NCBI GenBank assembly: GCA_026018925.1
Contig: JAKSZU010000006.1
Coordinates: forward strand, 129,941,092 to 130,005,091
Source: Tupaia tana
Taxonomy: Eukaryota; Chordata; Mammalia; Scandentia; Tupaiidae
Reading direction: 5' to 3'
Length of the DNA stretch: 64,000 nucleotides
Shown here in pieces: positions 51,587 to 64,000 of the stretch (the first letter of the stretch is position 1; the number at the start of each line of letters is the position of its first letter). The notes under the pieces are model-generated. The model was not told where the DNA came from and made no database searches. It was given only the letters and a program-made list of their open reading frames with translations. Made by a program: the position numbers and the translations under genes.

Positions 51587-54030
51587 CAACAAGTGAATTT
51601 GAAGACTCATTTAAAATATTGTATTATTTATAAAAATCCTTTGAAGAATATTCAGCACAAAATTAAATTACCAGAAATAGCTTATCATGTTCTTTACAGA
51701 AGTTTAAAACTTATAGCCTCCAAAGTACCAACAGCAATTAGCAAAGAAGCAATGAAAACAGGCTTCTAATCCAGTGATCTGAGAAGCCATCAAGCAAACT
51801 GAGGGAATTGAAATCCATGTTACAATTCAAATTGAAACTTGAAGGCTATTTTTATTGTTTTTCCACAGTGTGCTAAACACAGCCATCTTTAGAAAATGTG
51901 ACGCCTGTCTCTTTTCACGTGAGGGTTCAGGAGCACGCGTAGGCATTTGCTTTTTAGAAATGTCCACTGCAATGACAAAAATATTTCCAGTTGCACTGTC
52001 TCTGAAAGTGATGCATGAGTTAGATTGGATTATGTCTTTTTGATGTGTTAAAAGCAAGGAAAACACCGTTTTGATGTACAAATCACTTTTTGTAAACCTG
52101 TAGTTAAAACTTTTGTGGTTCTTCTGAATCTTAATATTTTAAAGCCAGATAAAAATATGAAGTAGATATTCTTTGTTGGAATAAGCAAAGGTCATTTTTT
52201 ACTAGCTTTTTAGTCCCTAAACGATGATAGCTGACTCAGCTCTTTTTTGGTTAGCAGTTACACTCTAGAAATGCTCATACTGGGAGTCTGACCTCCTGTA
52301 TATCTGTCTGTGTCAGTCATTACATGGAAACATTTAACAAAAAGCATTCGTGACCATGAAGTAGTCTGTTACATGGCTTGTGTTATTGAATAGTCTTAGT
52401 TAAAATACTGAATGATGCAAAACCAAATGGGTTTTCCCATATTATGTCGTAGTTTTTATTTTTTTAATGTTAGTGGTTTATTAATTTGTTTTTCATAAAT
52501 TAAATAACTTCTTGTAATGTCTTCTTTAAGGCATGTAACATATTAAAAGGTTAAACTTACGACTTTTTTAAAGGCTATTCATTTCATCTGAGTTTTCCCT
52601 TCTTTTCAGCTTTTTCATAACATACACAAATCAGTATGAGTTATAGACATACGCTTCATATTCATCTTGAGTTAGCAGACAAAATACCTGAGTTCACATG
52701 CTGATGTTATTTTACTGTAGTTAAAAACTGGCTATAGTTTCTTAAAAACATGACACTAAAACAATAATGAGTGTGTTGCTTTTTTTCCTGCCATTACTGA
52801 CTGACAGTAGGAAACGGCAGTTGTTTTAGTTTCCCAGGGTGTCAGCTTTGTGGTAAATGTAGGAACAGATTTCAACAGCCATAGTGCTATTTGTTTTACC
52901 ACTACTGATTGCACTACTTACTTTTTCTAACAGTTGCAACGCTTTTTAATGCATAAAATTATAATTGAAATTTGTAGTATTTATTTACAAACATGTCTAC
53001 AAGATATATTACAGCTTATGTTATTTTCAGTTAAATCTTGATGCACAGAGAACATCCCACCTTGCTCACCTAAAGAAAGAAAGACTTGGTAGAAAGTGTA
53101 ATGGTTCAGTCTTGTGGATTACTGTCTTTTTTGGTACTTGCATTTAAAATATGATATAATCTGTGAAAAATACGATAATATTGACAAATGGAGACTCCTA
53201 CCTCAATAGTTCATGGAATAATAAGAGACCTAGTGTTGTGTCTAATGTTCTTCAAAAAAGTAGTATCTTCATTTGGAGAGTGTCAAATATACATACCTTG
53301 AGGATTGACTTATGTAAGGTGCCCTGTAGAACTCTGTTACACATATTTTTTGACTGACCTGTATTATTTACAGTGGCTAGAGAAATGCTACGTTTTTAGA
53401 GAAAGAACAGTATCTGTTCATCTAAGGAACATCCATATTATTTAATTCCTTTGTAGACATGGATTTCTATTAAAATGTTCTTTGCAGTGTAACAGAGTTC
53501 CCTTTTTCAGCAATCATGTCAGAAAGCATTGTTGAACTTAAAAGGATTTGATAATCTCCCAGACCTTAGTAAGAATGAGAGGCTAGAGCAGTTTTCAGTT
53601 TTAAATGAGTCTGCAGTTAATATCACATGTCCATTTGAGACTGCTTGGCAGCATCATATATGTCTTGTTTCAGAACCCCCATGAGGCTCTGTTTTTAAAC
53701 ATACTAGTCTTCTGAAGAAAAGCTCTGTACATCCTATCGTTTCTTCCTTTACAAAACAGCCTTCTGTCTTTGTGACAAAACTGTACTTTGATTCTTTCTA
53801 CAGAGATGGAGGAAAAGGTCTAATACTCCTTAGCCTTAAGTGTTTCTGCCCTGTGTTTAAATGTATTTTCTGTAACAGAAACATACTTGGAATGTTTTTC
53901 CCTCTTATAAATTGTAATTCCTGAAATACTGCTGCTTTAAGAAGTCTCACGGTCAGGTTATATGATCTAACAATTGAATATTGTAAATACATTTGTCTTT
54001 CCTCTCAATAAAGGGTACTTTTTTATTAAT
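51587..54030 (+). other. GOLT1B: GOLT1B 3' UTR
   Basis: About 2.4 kb of AT-rich sequence, free of SINEs, follows the stop. The poly(A) signal AATAAA is at 54007-54012, followed by T/GT-rich DNA. The lack of SINE insertions here, unlike either side, supports its being transcribed exon sequence. Confidence 0.82.
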
Positions 54031-54109
54031 TGGTGGTCAGATGTATCTTTATTATAAAATTCTAGAAATTATTTTATCATTGCAAAATAACCCACCTCAT
54101 ATTTTTTTT

Positions 54110-54385
54110 AAGTTTTATATCCTTTGTTAATGATAAAGTACAACTGTGCACATGTGAGAGAGAGGGAATCTGAGCTGAACACCCTCTGTCGGTTCCAGTC
54201 ATACCATGATCCTCTTCCTCAAGTCCTCCAGTCCTCCAGCCTGCCAGACCTCGGGCATGCATTTATGTGCCCAGCACGTTTCTGGCTGACTGTGCTAGTG
54301 ACTCAAATCCTAGTCATCGTGTGGAGTCCAGCTCTTCTTGAACAAGGGAGTTGTTCATACCAGGGAGTCCACTGCCTCCTTTATT
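54110..54385 (-). repeat. SINE-A, old relative
   Basis: GAGAGAGAGGGAATCTGAGC at left; TGACTGTGCTAGTGACTC and GTGTGGAGTCCAGCTC to the right mark a decayed copy just past the GOLT1B end. Confidence 0.62.
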
Positions 54386-54544
54386 TTTTCAAAATCAGCT
54401 TTAAATACAATTGTCTTCTCACTTATAAAATCATCTTCTCTTAAATTAAAATTTTTTTAATGGTCTTCTTTCATTTCCATATTGTTTAAATGTAATTATA
54501 AATGCAAACAGACTTCAAGTAAGTAAAATCTTTCTTTTTTTTTT

Positions 54545-54712
54545 TAAGAATTGTTTAACTTTATTCATGTGTTTATTTTAATTTGACCAGAGTGGGACAG
54601 AGTGTGAGAGAGAGGGAAAGCAAGAAAGCAAGCCGCCAGGTCTAGGACTCAAACTGCGGTTGGCTTTCTGGGAGGCCAGCACCTTTAACCTCCACGCCAT
54701 CTGCTGGCCCCA
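54545..54712 (-). repeat. SINE-A, short form
   Basis: TTTATTTTAATTTGACCAG at left and CATCTGCTGGCCCC at right. Confidence 0.86.
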
Positions 54713-54719
54713 GTAAAAT

Positions 54720-55840
54720 TGTTCTTAATTTTGGAAACTTCAAAAAAAAAAAAAAAATGTCGCTTTCCTTAGACAATATGCTGTTTTACAAAATCAGACT
54801 CTTAAGATCGTCTAACTAAATTAAAGAAAAAATAAAGTGTGGTATGCACTAAAAAACTAAAAAAAAAAAAAAAAAAAAAAAAAAGATCTAACTATTGGTT
54901 ATTCCATAGACATACTCTGAAGACCTCTTAAATACTAGAAAGTCCTGTGCTGGGTATGGGAGACCATGAAGAGTTTGTGACTAACATTACTGGTGAATTC
55001 CTAGCCTTACTTCCAAATAACTCATCCTGAGTTGCATTGCAAACAAATGGTGAGAGAATAATTTGTGGTCCAGGCATCTTTACCTCTCATTTTTTTTCCT
55101 AGTCAGTAGTTACTAGGACTATCCAGTCTTTGACTCTATAATTGATTTGCATTTTCAGAGTGTGTCTTTGGAGGAAAAAAAGATATAAGCCTTAACTCTG
55201 GGAGTTTTATCCTGAGATGTGATTTTTTTTCCCAGCTCTATATATGTTTTCAACTTACTGCAGATTTTTAGTGTTTTTATCATGACAATTCGGAATTGTC
55301 ACTGTATATTCAGAAACCTGCTACATAATTTCTGTTGCTATAGGTGGTTGTAATTTACTGGAAACTGCTGATTACCACCATTAATTGCAAAACTTGAAAA
55401 GTACACAGTGAATTTAGAAATTAGTGGAGGACTTTATTTTTTTCCCTCCAAGTGGAAGAAATATACAATACTGAAGTACTTGTTACCCAAACAAAACCAC
55501 TTAACATCTACAGTATTTTGATCATAAACTTTGTTAAAGCCAAGAACCACTGGCCAAGTCTTCCACTCAAGGTGCACAGTAGGCATTTATTTGAATCCAG
55601 TAATTAAACCAAGTTTCCACTATTGTCGGTCAATTGGATTGTGAACTATTATTACATATGCAATGTACGTCTCTAATCTTGTCCTGTGCTAAAAGGTCCC
55701 AACCTGTACTGCTACCTGTATCTATATTAGAGGGCTGGACACAGAAGTTGGGTGCCTGAAATTCCTTGCAGACTCACTCACATGGCTTTCCACCACCGTG
55801 CTTCTACTCCGCTCTCAAGGACTAATTGAACTGTCAACGT
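54720..55840. other. Intergenic, nothing recognised
   Basis: Contains a pure A run near 54859-54883; no gene or named repeat was found. Confidence 0.55.
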
Positions 55841-55845
55841 CTAGA

Positions 55846-56036
55846 GCCGGACAGTGGCACAGCTGTAGTGTGACACTGTGAGGCAGACGCATACGAGAAG
55901 GTTACCAGTTCACACCTAGGTAACCTTCCTGAGTAAATGGTGCGTATGTGCCCGTGATCGAAGCTAGGGGATGGCATCAGGATCCTCATGAGGATCCTCT
56001 CACTTATGGAATAAATAAAACTTGAAAATAAAGAAG
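55846..56036 (+). repeat. SINE-B
   Basis: AGCCGGACAGTGGCACAGC head; CTCTCACTTATGGAATAAATA tail end. Confidence 0.65.
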
Positions 56037-56039
56037 TAT

Positions 56040-56915
56040 TACTTCTTTTATACTTTTCTTAGCCCATTAGGCCAAACAGCTGATCATTTTCTTGTCCTCT
56101 CACAGAACTTGGATTTGTTCCATATTTACTTGAGGAAAAAATTCCTAAGGTTCAAAGTCTCTTTTCATTCACATTTTTATTTCTGGCTGTAAATGCTGAA
56201 TGAATGAAAGTTAATTCTAGCTCTTCTGATGCTGTCCCCTCTCTGTTAAAATCAGACTCATGAAACACATGGCTTCCATCAGCCACCAAGTTGAATCTAA
56301 TGACCTGGCCCTTGCAGAAGTCCACCTTTCTGCATCACATTGCTTAGGACTTGAGAAACTGACCCAACAGCTTGTCAGTGGCCAGAGCAGGAATCAGGAC
56401 TGCCCATCATCACTAGAGAAAGGGAACTGCTGAGGAGACCCTGAAGCTACAGCTAAGTTTTGAGGCTGGTGTGAATCCCTGATTCTGTTTTCCATTCCAA
56501 CAGGAAATGAAAAGGGAAGTTCTGCTTTTCTTTTTCAAGATGGCAATTTTGTAACTTGAGTTCCTTTTATGAAGTATCTGCTGCAAGGAAAAAACTACAA
56601 AATGAAAACACCCTAAGTGACGAAAGTCAGAAAAAATACCAAGCAGCATGAGAGGTCACTAGCATAACCATCCCCTATATTATGAAACAGTGCTGGTAAT
56701 AAAGAATAATTGCCTCATCCTTAGAGAAGAACCTTCTGATGTGATGTTTGATCCCATGAGGCAACTCTGAGCTCTGTGGCAGTCGGAGTGCTGGTCTTGG
56801 TGATAAAACACTCTTTCACTTAGTGTCATGTCAGGTCAATATCTGAGTCTGCTCCTCGGTAGAACCCAGTATCTACTACATGACTATTATGAAGATTGAG
56901 TTTTAAAATGGATGT
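56040..56915. other. Intergenic, nothing recognised
   Basis: No exon with splice signals or repeat recognised. Confidence 0.5.
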
Positions 56916-56919
56916 AAAG

Positions 56920-57178
56920 GGGCCAGCAGATGGCATAGTGGTTACATCACCAGACTACCACATGGCCAACAAAAGTTCGAATCTCAGACCCAGTGACTTG
57001 AAACCCAGGCTAGGCACGTGTGTATGAGTGCCCAAGATCCCAGGAGAATGGAGGAGAAGGGATTGCAACATGGTCATCTCTTCCTGATGGGTAATTTCTC
57101 ACTTTCCCTCTCACTTTCTCTTTCTCTCCAGGGAGTGCACGCACCCAAAGGCAAAATCCTCATAAAAAAAAAAAAAAT
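56920..57178 (+). repeat. SINE-A, long form
   Basis: GGGGCCAGCAGATGGCATAG head, AAAGTTCGAATCTC B-box region, CAAAGGCAAAATCC tail. Confidence 0.88.
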
Positions 57179-57320
57179 TTTTTTTTTTAATGTAAAAGGT
57201 CTTTGTCAACTATAAAGTATTATACAAATACTTTTTTTAGGGCTTTTTTTTGTTTGTGTTTTGTTTTTTTTGCTTAAAATGATTTCTGACCCAAGGACCT
57301 AAACTAGAATTAGGAGCACT

Positions 57321-57578
57321 GGGACTAGTAGGTAGCATAGCAGTTATATCACTGGACTCCCACATGTCCAACTGAGGTTCAAGTCCTGGACCCAGTAACT
57401 TGAAACGCCAGGCACATGTGTGCAAGCCCAAAATCTCAGGAGGAAATTAGAGGAGAAGGGATTGCAGCACAGCCATCCCCCCTGGGAGGTGATTTCTAAC
57501 TTTTCCTCTCACTGTCTCTGTCTCTCTTTCTGGCAAGTGCACACTCCCTAAGACAAAAAAAAAAAAAAAAAAAAAAAA
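57321..57578 (+). repeat. SINE-A, long form
   Basis: GGGACTAGTAGGTAGCATAG to CCCTAAGACAAAAAAA with a 20-plus A tail. Confidence 0.88.
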
Positions 57579-58180
57579 TCTCTTAAGGAAAAAAAGAATT
57601 AGAACCAGTGACTGCTCCACCGTCTAATTTGATCATTACACCTGATGACAGTGTCCAACCTAATAGACATTACAGAATTACTGCATTGTTTATAGTTATG
57701 AACTTACAATATAAGACAACATTTTCAAAAACCTGTTAGTATTTTAAGGCTTGCATCATAATCCAAAACCTTTTTGCTCTGCTTGTCCCGTATCTTTGTG
57801 CTGCTCTCACGTAATGTACCAGTCCCCCAGCGGCAGCTCTATACTATGAGCTGCTGTCTCGTGATGGCAGCTGTACATACACAGCACATTGGGTCGTTTT
57901 GGAAGTGAGTGTTAAATACTCTAATCCAGATAACAGTATGAAATAGAGCAACTTTAGCATTCTCTGTTTCTCTTTACTCCAAACTTCCCCAAGAGTACGT
58001 TTCTTAACTTGTCTCAGAAAACCAATATCTTCATATTCTTTTCTCCTGCCCCCTACATATAGTTCTGGAGAAACGATCAGAGGGGTTTATGAACAGAGGA
58101 TAATTACATTATCTAACCCAGGTTGTGTTGGGAATCAAAGCCTGAAGTAAAAGGAAGACTGGATAAAGACATCAGTCTAG

Positions 58181-58440
58181 GGCCAGAAGATGGCGGAGCA
58201 GTTACATCGCTGGACTCCCACATGGCTGACTGTCATTCAAGTTCCAGAGCCTGTGACTTGAAAATCACGCATGTGTGTGCGTGCCCAAGATCCCAGGAAA
58301 AGAACGGCGGGGAAGGAATTGCGGCATGGCCAGGCCCTTGGGGGAGTGGTTTCTCACTTTCCCCTCTCTGTCTTTCTCTCTCTCTCTGGGGAGCTCACGT
58401 GCCCTAGGACAAAAACCTCTTAAAAAAAAAAAAAAAAAAG
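58181..58440 (+). repeat. SINE-A, long form
   Basis: GGGCCAGAAGATGGCGGAG to GCCCTAGGACAAAAACC and an A tail. Confidence 0.88.
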
Positions 58441-58444
58441 ATGG

Positions 58445-59385
58445 TCAACGAATAAAGAGAATTATTTTGGGTAACAGACCTTCTTAATGCTCTGAAAGTC
58501 CCTCCTAAGAGTGGTATCCCTTTGGAGAAATGACTTCTACCTGTTGTGAGACAACTGGCCTGAGAGGCATGCTGTCCTTGCAGAGACAAAGCCAACACAG
58601 GAGATCAAACAATATCCTCGTCCCTCTGACACCAACTCAGATCCTCTCTATTCTATCATCAAAAAGTAATTTGGGTACTTTGGAAGCATAATAGCCTTAT
58701 TGTCCAGGTAATCTTATCCAAGATAGGAGCTCTTTTCCCTGTGAACACAATAATAGCTGAGTTTGAAAGAATGCCACAGTGACTGGCAATTACTGTTTGT
58801 GGGGCTAGGCACGTATAGTCAACTATAACAAACCAGGTATCATCAGTGATGAAGGAAAAATGGTCTCCATTGAATATGCCTTTTAAAAGGATTTAGGAGC
58901 TAACTTGTTTAACATCCACGATTGGTCATATTTCCAGCAGAATACAATTTAATGGTTTCGCCCAACTATTATACCAAATAACTTAGCCCATCTCTTGGTT
59001 TAAACCTATAAAGATCCTTAAAGTTTTGTAATTTTCTTTATTGTAGGCCACTGCCCTTTGGAAATCAGTTTAGAAGAAACACATCCGGCATATTCTTTTT
59101 GATGAGGCTACAATATCGACAACATGTCAAAGCCATTGTCTTCGTTGTGCATATTAAACTGAAAATGGCAGCTTTGACGTAAACCATCTGCTTGTGAATT
59201 CATTTGCTACGCTATTATAAACAAAGCATTTTTTTGCCTTAAAATTGTAAGTTCAAAGCACATTTTATTGGTGATTCATTTTTCTGTGCCTCTTCCTAAA
59301 ATCTTTATGTATTTTTGGTAAAAAGAGGAGAGAAAGGAATTTTACTTGTTAGATAACCTAGGTAGAAGTCATTCCTCCAAAGGTA
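58445..59385. other. Intergenic, nothing recognised
   Basis: No exon or repeat recognised between two SINEs; searched by eye for a spexin signal-peptide exon without success. Confidence 0.45.
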
Positions 59386-59390
59386 TACCA

Positions 59391-59664
59391 CTTTTTTTTT
59401 TTTTTTTTGGAGAGGTTTTTTTGCTATAGGGCACATGCGCTCACCAGACAGAGAGAGACATAGAGACAGAAAGCGAGAAATCACCCCCCCCAGGGGGGAT
59501 GGTCACGCCGCAATCCCTTCTCCTCCATTCTCCCCTCGGGATCTTGGGCACGCATGCACACGCACCCAGTGTGAGTCTTAAGCCACCGGGTCTGGGACGT
59601 GAACCGCGGTTGACTACGTGGGAGTCCAGCCACATAGCCATTCCGCTAACTGCTGGTTCCCGAG
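59391..59664 (-). repeat. SINE-A, young changed-B-box subfamily
   Basis: On the minus strand GGGAACCAGCAGTTAGCG and GGTTCACGTCC. GGTATACCACTTTT / GGATACCACTTTT lie at the ends. Confidence 0.94.
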
Positions 59665-59903
59665 AGGGATACCACTTTTAAGAGGAGTTTTTGGAGCCTT
59701 AAGAGGCCTGTTTTCCAACATAATTATCCTTATTCAATGACCAATATCTTCCTTTTTTTTTTAAGAAATTTTTGTCCCAGATAACCTAGTAATTGAGTTT
59801 ACCTTAGGACTTTATTTAAAACATAAATACAGCATTTTGCTATTTTTATTATCCCTTGTTTGAGGTAGTTGCTACAATTGTTCAAAAATAAATTCTAAAA
59901 TGT

Positions 59904-60162
59904 GGGCCAGGTGATGGTACGGTGGGTTAAAGTGACTGGATCCCACATGGCTGACTGTGCAGTTGAATCCAGGACCCAGTGACTTGAAAACATACTGGGT
60001 GAGTGTGTGTGCATGCCCAAATCCCTGAGAGGAGGATGGAAGAAAAAGGATCGCAGTGCAGTCATCTCCCTTGGGAGGGAGTGTTTTCTCACTTTCTCTC
60101 TCTTTCCCTCTCTCTTTCTGTCTCTCTTCCGTGAGCTCATGTGCTCTCTACCAAATTTTTTA
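59904..60162 (+). repeat. SINE-A, old relative
   Basis: GGGCCAGGTGATGGTACGG head, GATCCCACATGGCTGACTG, and GTGCTCTCTACCAAA tail. Confidence 0.78.
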
Positions 60163-60377
60163 AAATCCTAAAATATTATTAGAGTAATGAATTTGTGTTG
60201 TTTATAAGATACCCACTTTACCGTGTTTAATTGTAGCAGCCTGAATGGAATAAGGGGGAGATCATCTCTCTTATCCATGGTACCCTAGCGTATGGTGGGT
60301 ATTCATGTCCTTCTTCAATATCTCCTTATGTATCTGCCAGCTATTTAGATATGAATATATTTTGATCCTATCCCTCT

Positions 60378-60381
<4 letters not shown>

Positions 60382-60415
<34 letters not shown>

Positions 60416-60647
60416 AGAGAGAGTTGTGCTATAAGGTGCATGCACTCATCAGAGAGATAGAAAGCAAGAAATCACCTCCCAGGGGCATGACCACACTGCA
60501 ATATCTTTTCCTCATTATCTTCTTGGGATCTGGGGCATGCATGTACATGTGCCTGGTCTGAGTTTTAAGTTGTCAGATCTGGACTCAAACCATGGTCAAC
60601 TACATGGGATTCCAGCAATGTAGCCATTACACCATCTGCTGGTCCTT
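60382..60647 (-). repeat. SINE-A, long form with long T run
   Basis: A T run of about 30 at left, GTGCTATAAGGTGCATGC, and CATCTGCTGGTCC at right. Confidence 0.88.
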
Positions 60648-60810
60648 TTTTCTGTTATCTTCTCTTTTTTCTGCATCATCAATTTTTCTTTCTTTACTGA
60701 TTTTTACTATCAGCATATATGTCTTACCAATAGTTTCTTCGTTGTCATCAATAGCACTCCACAAACTTGGCTGATATAAGCAAAAGTAGACTTTGTTAAA
60801 TGAACACTAC

Positions 60811-61042
60811 AAGATCTGCCCTACAGCACAGCAGTGAAGGCAGCCAGATCCCACATAGCTGATCATGGTTTGAGTCTCAGCTGGGTGGCTTGAAAACGTG
60901 TTGGCACATGTGCGTGCATGTCCAGAATCTGATAGAAAAAGGGAATGAAGGAAAGGAATTGCTGTATGACATCACCCAATGGGAGTTGGTTTGCTTCTCT
61001 CTGTCTGGTGAGTACAAGTACCCTCTGGCAATAAATAAATAA
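60811..61042 (+). repeat. SINE-A, old relative
   Basis: GATCTGCCCTACAGCACAGC head, GATCCCACATAGCTGATC and CCCTCTGGCAATAAATAAA tail. Confidence 0.75.
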
Positions 61043-61777
61043 AGGACACTGGAGTTGGCATCACCACCCCCCCCAGCCCTGGGCACTGCAACCTGTCACT
61101 AGCACTTCAGAGACTCACATCACAACCACTGCTGCACCAGGTATCTTCTTATTCCAGCTCCAGATGCCCCCATCCAAGCATATGCATCTAAGTGGTGAAG
61201 CCTGAGTCACATGCCCACGTTCTACCTATAGGGAGGCTGGGAAAGCAAGTATCTGTCATGAAAATACAATACAAGGAAGAAGGCCTCCCAGCAAAATGAA
61301 CAATCCCATAATTAATACCTTAGCGAATTTTTAAATTGTTCTAAAAATGAAAGGGTTCACATGTCACTGGCAGGCCTAAAAGAATACCGAATCCTCAGCA
61401 CACTCAAGTATCGTGTGTTAAAAATAAATAAATAATTCCTCACTTTTCATTTCCACCCATCCATGACATTTCTACAAAAAGGTCATCCACAAATAGCTTT
61501 ATTTCCTCATATCTTATTCACTATTTAACCCATTCCAATATTGATTCTATCCTTAAAAACCAACATATGTCTAAATCCAGTGGATACTTCTTAGACCTCA
61601 CCTTCCTTGCCTTCTCTATATTACTGGATATTCTCTTGACTTTCACATCATCAGGGTCCCTGGAGTTTCTTCTTTCTTTCTGACTACAGTACCTCAACCT
61701 CCTTTTTGTGCCTCCTTCTGCAGCTTATCCTCAGTGTGTTTGTTTTTATAGCATTGATTCTGCCTTTTTTTAGTTCC

Positions 61778-62025
61778 TTTTTTTAAAGAGATTTTTGCTA
61801 TAGGGCATATGCACTAGCCAGAAAGACAGAGACAGAAAGTGAGAAATCACCCTCCAGGGAAGATGGGCACACCACAATCCCTTCTCTTCCATTCTCCTCT
61901 TGGGGTTTTGGGCATCCACACACACGTGCCCATTGCGAGTTTCAGGCCACTGGGTCTGGGACTCGAACCATGTTTGGCCATGTAGGAGTCCAGCAACATA
62001 ACTGTTACACCATCTGTTGGTTCCT
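61778..62025 (-). repeat. SINE-A, long form, inside L2
   Basis: AAGAGATTTTTGCTATAGGG at left and CATCTGTTGGTTCC at right. Confidence 0.9.
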
Positions 62026-62285
62026 TTAGTTTTGTTTTTGGCTTTAAGAGTTCTCATTACATTCTAATCTTTCTGCTCCCTTAAAATTCTAGGAATTCTT
62101 GAAGCCTTTCATTCCCACATTTAAAAAAGAACAACAAAAATCTATAACCTGGTGATCTCTTTGCTACTACAGAGTTTTGCATTTCCAACTGCCTATTTTA
62201 TAATTCTTGGATGTCTAATATACATTTGATTCATTGTTTTTCATTGTTCACCAAAATCTTTTTTTAAAAAAAATAAAGTTTTCTC

Positions 62286-62556
62286 AGGCCAGCAGATGAT
62301 GGAATGGTTACATCACTGGACTCCTATGTAGTTGACCACAGTTCAAGTCCTGGACCAGGTGGTTTAAACCGTATGCTGGGTACATGTGCATGCATGCATG
62401 CCCAAAATCCCAAGAGGAGAATGGAAGAGAAGAGATTGCAGCATGGCCATCCTCCATAGGGATTAATTTATCACTTTCTGGCTCTCTGTTTCTCTGGCGA
62501 GTACATAGGCCCTATAGCAAAAATCTCTCTCTACAATAAATAGATAAATAAATGAA
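62286..62556 (+). repeat. SINE-A, long form, inside L2
   Basis: GGCCAGCAGATGATGGAATG to CCCTATAGCAAAAATC and an AAAT-type tail. Confidence 0.9.
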
Positions 62557-62767
62557 TAAAGCTTTCTTTCTTATGTATTTATTTCATGAGCCAGAGAGAG
62601 AGAAGCACTCTCAACAGGGTCCCATGCAGCCTTTTAGTCAACCTAGACCAAGGGCACACATGTGGGTGCCTGCCATGCTCAGGTCAATCTAGACCCAAAC
62701 CCTGAACCTCCATATGGCTTCCGGTACTGCAGTGTGTTGTGCTACTGCTACACCACAGTGGCTGGAC
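62557..62767 (-). repeat. SINE-B
   Basis: GTATTTATTTCATGAGCCAG, GAAGCACTCTCAACAGGG and CTACACCACAGTGGCTGG. It abuts the preceding SINE-A tail to tail. Confidence 0.72.
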
Positions 62768-63537
62768 CACTACTACACGTTTTAATTTCAATATGTCCAT
62801 GAGGCAACTTAATTTGTCTCTCTTAACTGGGTCCCTAAGAAATAGCTCCAATTTCAGTAAATTGCTTCACTATTGACCTAGTGTGTAAGCCAAAAATCTA
62901 GGAATTATACTTGATAATTTTTTCTCATACTCTCATATCTTATTTATCCACAAGCCTTACATTTCCTACCACAACATGTATTCTAAATTTACTTACCATT
63001 ACTTCCTTAGTCCAAGCTATCATTATCTTTAGCTTAAAACCATATTTCCATATAAATTGACCCATTTCTTCCTCTTCAACTTTATTTCAAAGTGCTGTCC
63101 CTGTCACCCAGGAAATGTTGCTTCCACTGGTCCCCTTCACATTCCTCAAACAAGCCAAGCTATCTGCTGTCCGATGGTTTTGCTTTTCTTTAGTTTGCCT
63201 GCAACACCTGGAAAACGAATTTCCACCCTACTCCATATCTACACCACATAATCCTTCAAAAGACTTCCTTCAATTTTTTCTTTTCCTGAAGGAACCTACT
63301 ACCTACCCAATCATATCCTCTTGTTTATTTTTACTCAGTAATTTAAAACACCCTGTAATTACCTCATTTACCTGTGCCACACTTCAGAGTACTTCTCCTG
63401 AGTAGAAGGTAAGTTTGATCAAAGCAGAGACCATGTCTTTTTTGGGTATGACCACATCCCTTGAACTAACAGGAGAATTGCCTGACTTGTAATAGCTGTT
63501 TGAGCTCAGAAAATGATACCCCAAAATAGTGGTTTTC

Positions 63538-63762
63538 AGGCCAGCCCCTGATGCAGTGATTAAAGTGGCTTGGATCCCACACGGCTGACTGGCTGGAAAA
63601 CATGCCAGGTGCAAATGTATACCCAAAATCCTAAAAGGAGGGAGAGACAGAGGAGAAGGGATTGTGATGTGATCATTCCCCACGCAGGAATGCTTTCTCT
63701 CTTTCTCATCCCCCCTCCAACTCCCTACAAGCCCATGCACTCTCTGACAAAATTTAAAACAC
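63538..63762 (+). repeat. SINE-A, old relative
   Basis: AGGCCAGCCCCTGATGCAGTG head, GATCCCACACGGCTGACTGG, and GCACTCTCTGACAAAATT tail. Confidence 0.75.
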
Positions 63763-64000
63763 ACATATATGATGCTTTAATATGCTGAACTAAAGAAGCC
63801 TCATGTCTTTCTGATCCCTCACTTCCTCTACTGTCCTCTTAACTCTGTATCCCTCCCAAAGTACAGGAAGAAGTCTTCCTTTAAAGTTCATTCACCTCCC
63901 TACAGACAAGTCAGCCAAAGAGAAATAACTGCTTTCAATCTTATTACTGAATTTCAAACCAAAGATGAAAATAATCATCCTCAGTCCCTTCCCTATGTTT

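Larger units (their letters stand above)
61440..63450 (+). repeat. Long L2 LINE remnant, interrupted by three SINEs
   Basis: L2 order is preserved across inserts: TTAGACCTCACCTTCCTTGC near 61592, CCAACTGCCTATTTTATAA and TTGGATGTCTAATA near 62190-62215, AATATGTCCATGAGGC near 62791, AAGCCAAAAATCTAGGAAT near 62888, and GCAGAGACCATGTCTTTT near 63424. No open frame survives. Confidence 0.68.

Noticed and set aside
54031-64000. SPX (spexin), expected next by synteny
   Set aside because: No signal-peptide exon or recognisable spexin peptide was found on the plus strand; the region reads as repeats and unique intergenic DNA. The gene probably begins beyond the window.

Overview
The window is nuclear DNA of a placental mammal. 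It has split genes with GT/AG introns, a CpG-island promoter, ancient mammalian repeats (MIR, L2, MaLR-type LTRs, hAT fossils) and a very dense lineage-specific tRNA-derived SINE family. I saw no Alu, rodent B1/B2, carnivore, ruminant or equine SINEs. The dominant SINE is one I cannot name with certainty; colugo (Dermoptera) is one candidate, but this is a weak inference.

Three protein-coding genes can be read exon by exon, in the order known from human chromosome 12p12.1. (1) PYROXD1, plus strand: only its last four coding exons (952-6049) lie in the window. (2) RECQL, minus strand: all 14 coding exons (32220 down to 6912) are present and join to 651 codons plus a stop, every junction in phase. 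(3) GOLT1B, plus strand: all five exons (36115-51586) join to a 138-residue protein, with a 3' UTR to about 54030. RECQL and GOLT1B are divergent and share a CpG-rich promoter with four CCAAT boxes near 35.8-36.1 kb. PYROXD1 and RECQL are convergent, and their predicted 3' ends overlap by some tens of bases near 6.2-6.3 kb. From 54 kb to the end I find no gene, only repeats. SPX is expected next by synteny but I could not find it.

Introns and intergenic DNA are packed with about 65 SINE pieces: a long form of about 260 bp (called SINE-A here), a short form of about 160 bp with the same tRNA-like head, older relatives, and an apparently separate family (SINE-B). Many have clear target-site duplications and several are nested. 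A young SINE-A subfamily has a changed B box. Four small mariner-like palindromic elements (MITEs), a decayed retroviral pol remnant, a full-length processed HMGB2 pseudogene and a long, interrupted L2 at 61.4-63.4 kb complete the picture.

The most interesting signals are SINEs sitting on the 5' splice sites of RECQL coding exons: in two cases the target duplication itself contains splice-donor bases. The altered Pol III B box of a young SINE subfamily, a head-to-head inverted SINE and the mariner MITE family come next. I see no new multi-gene system; the novelty lies in the repeats.
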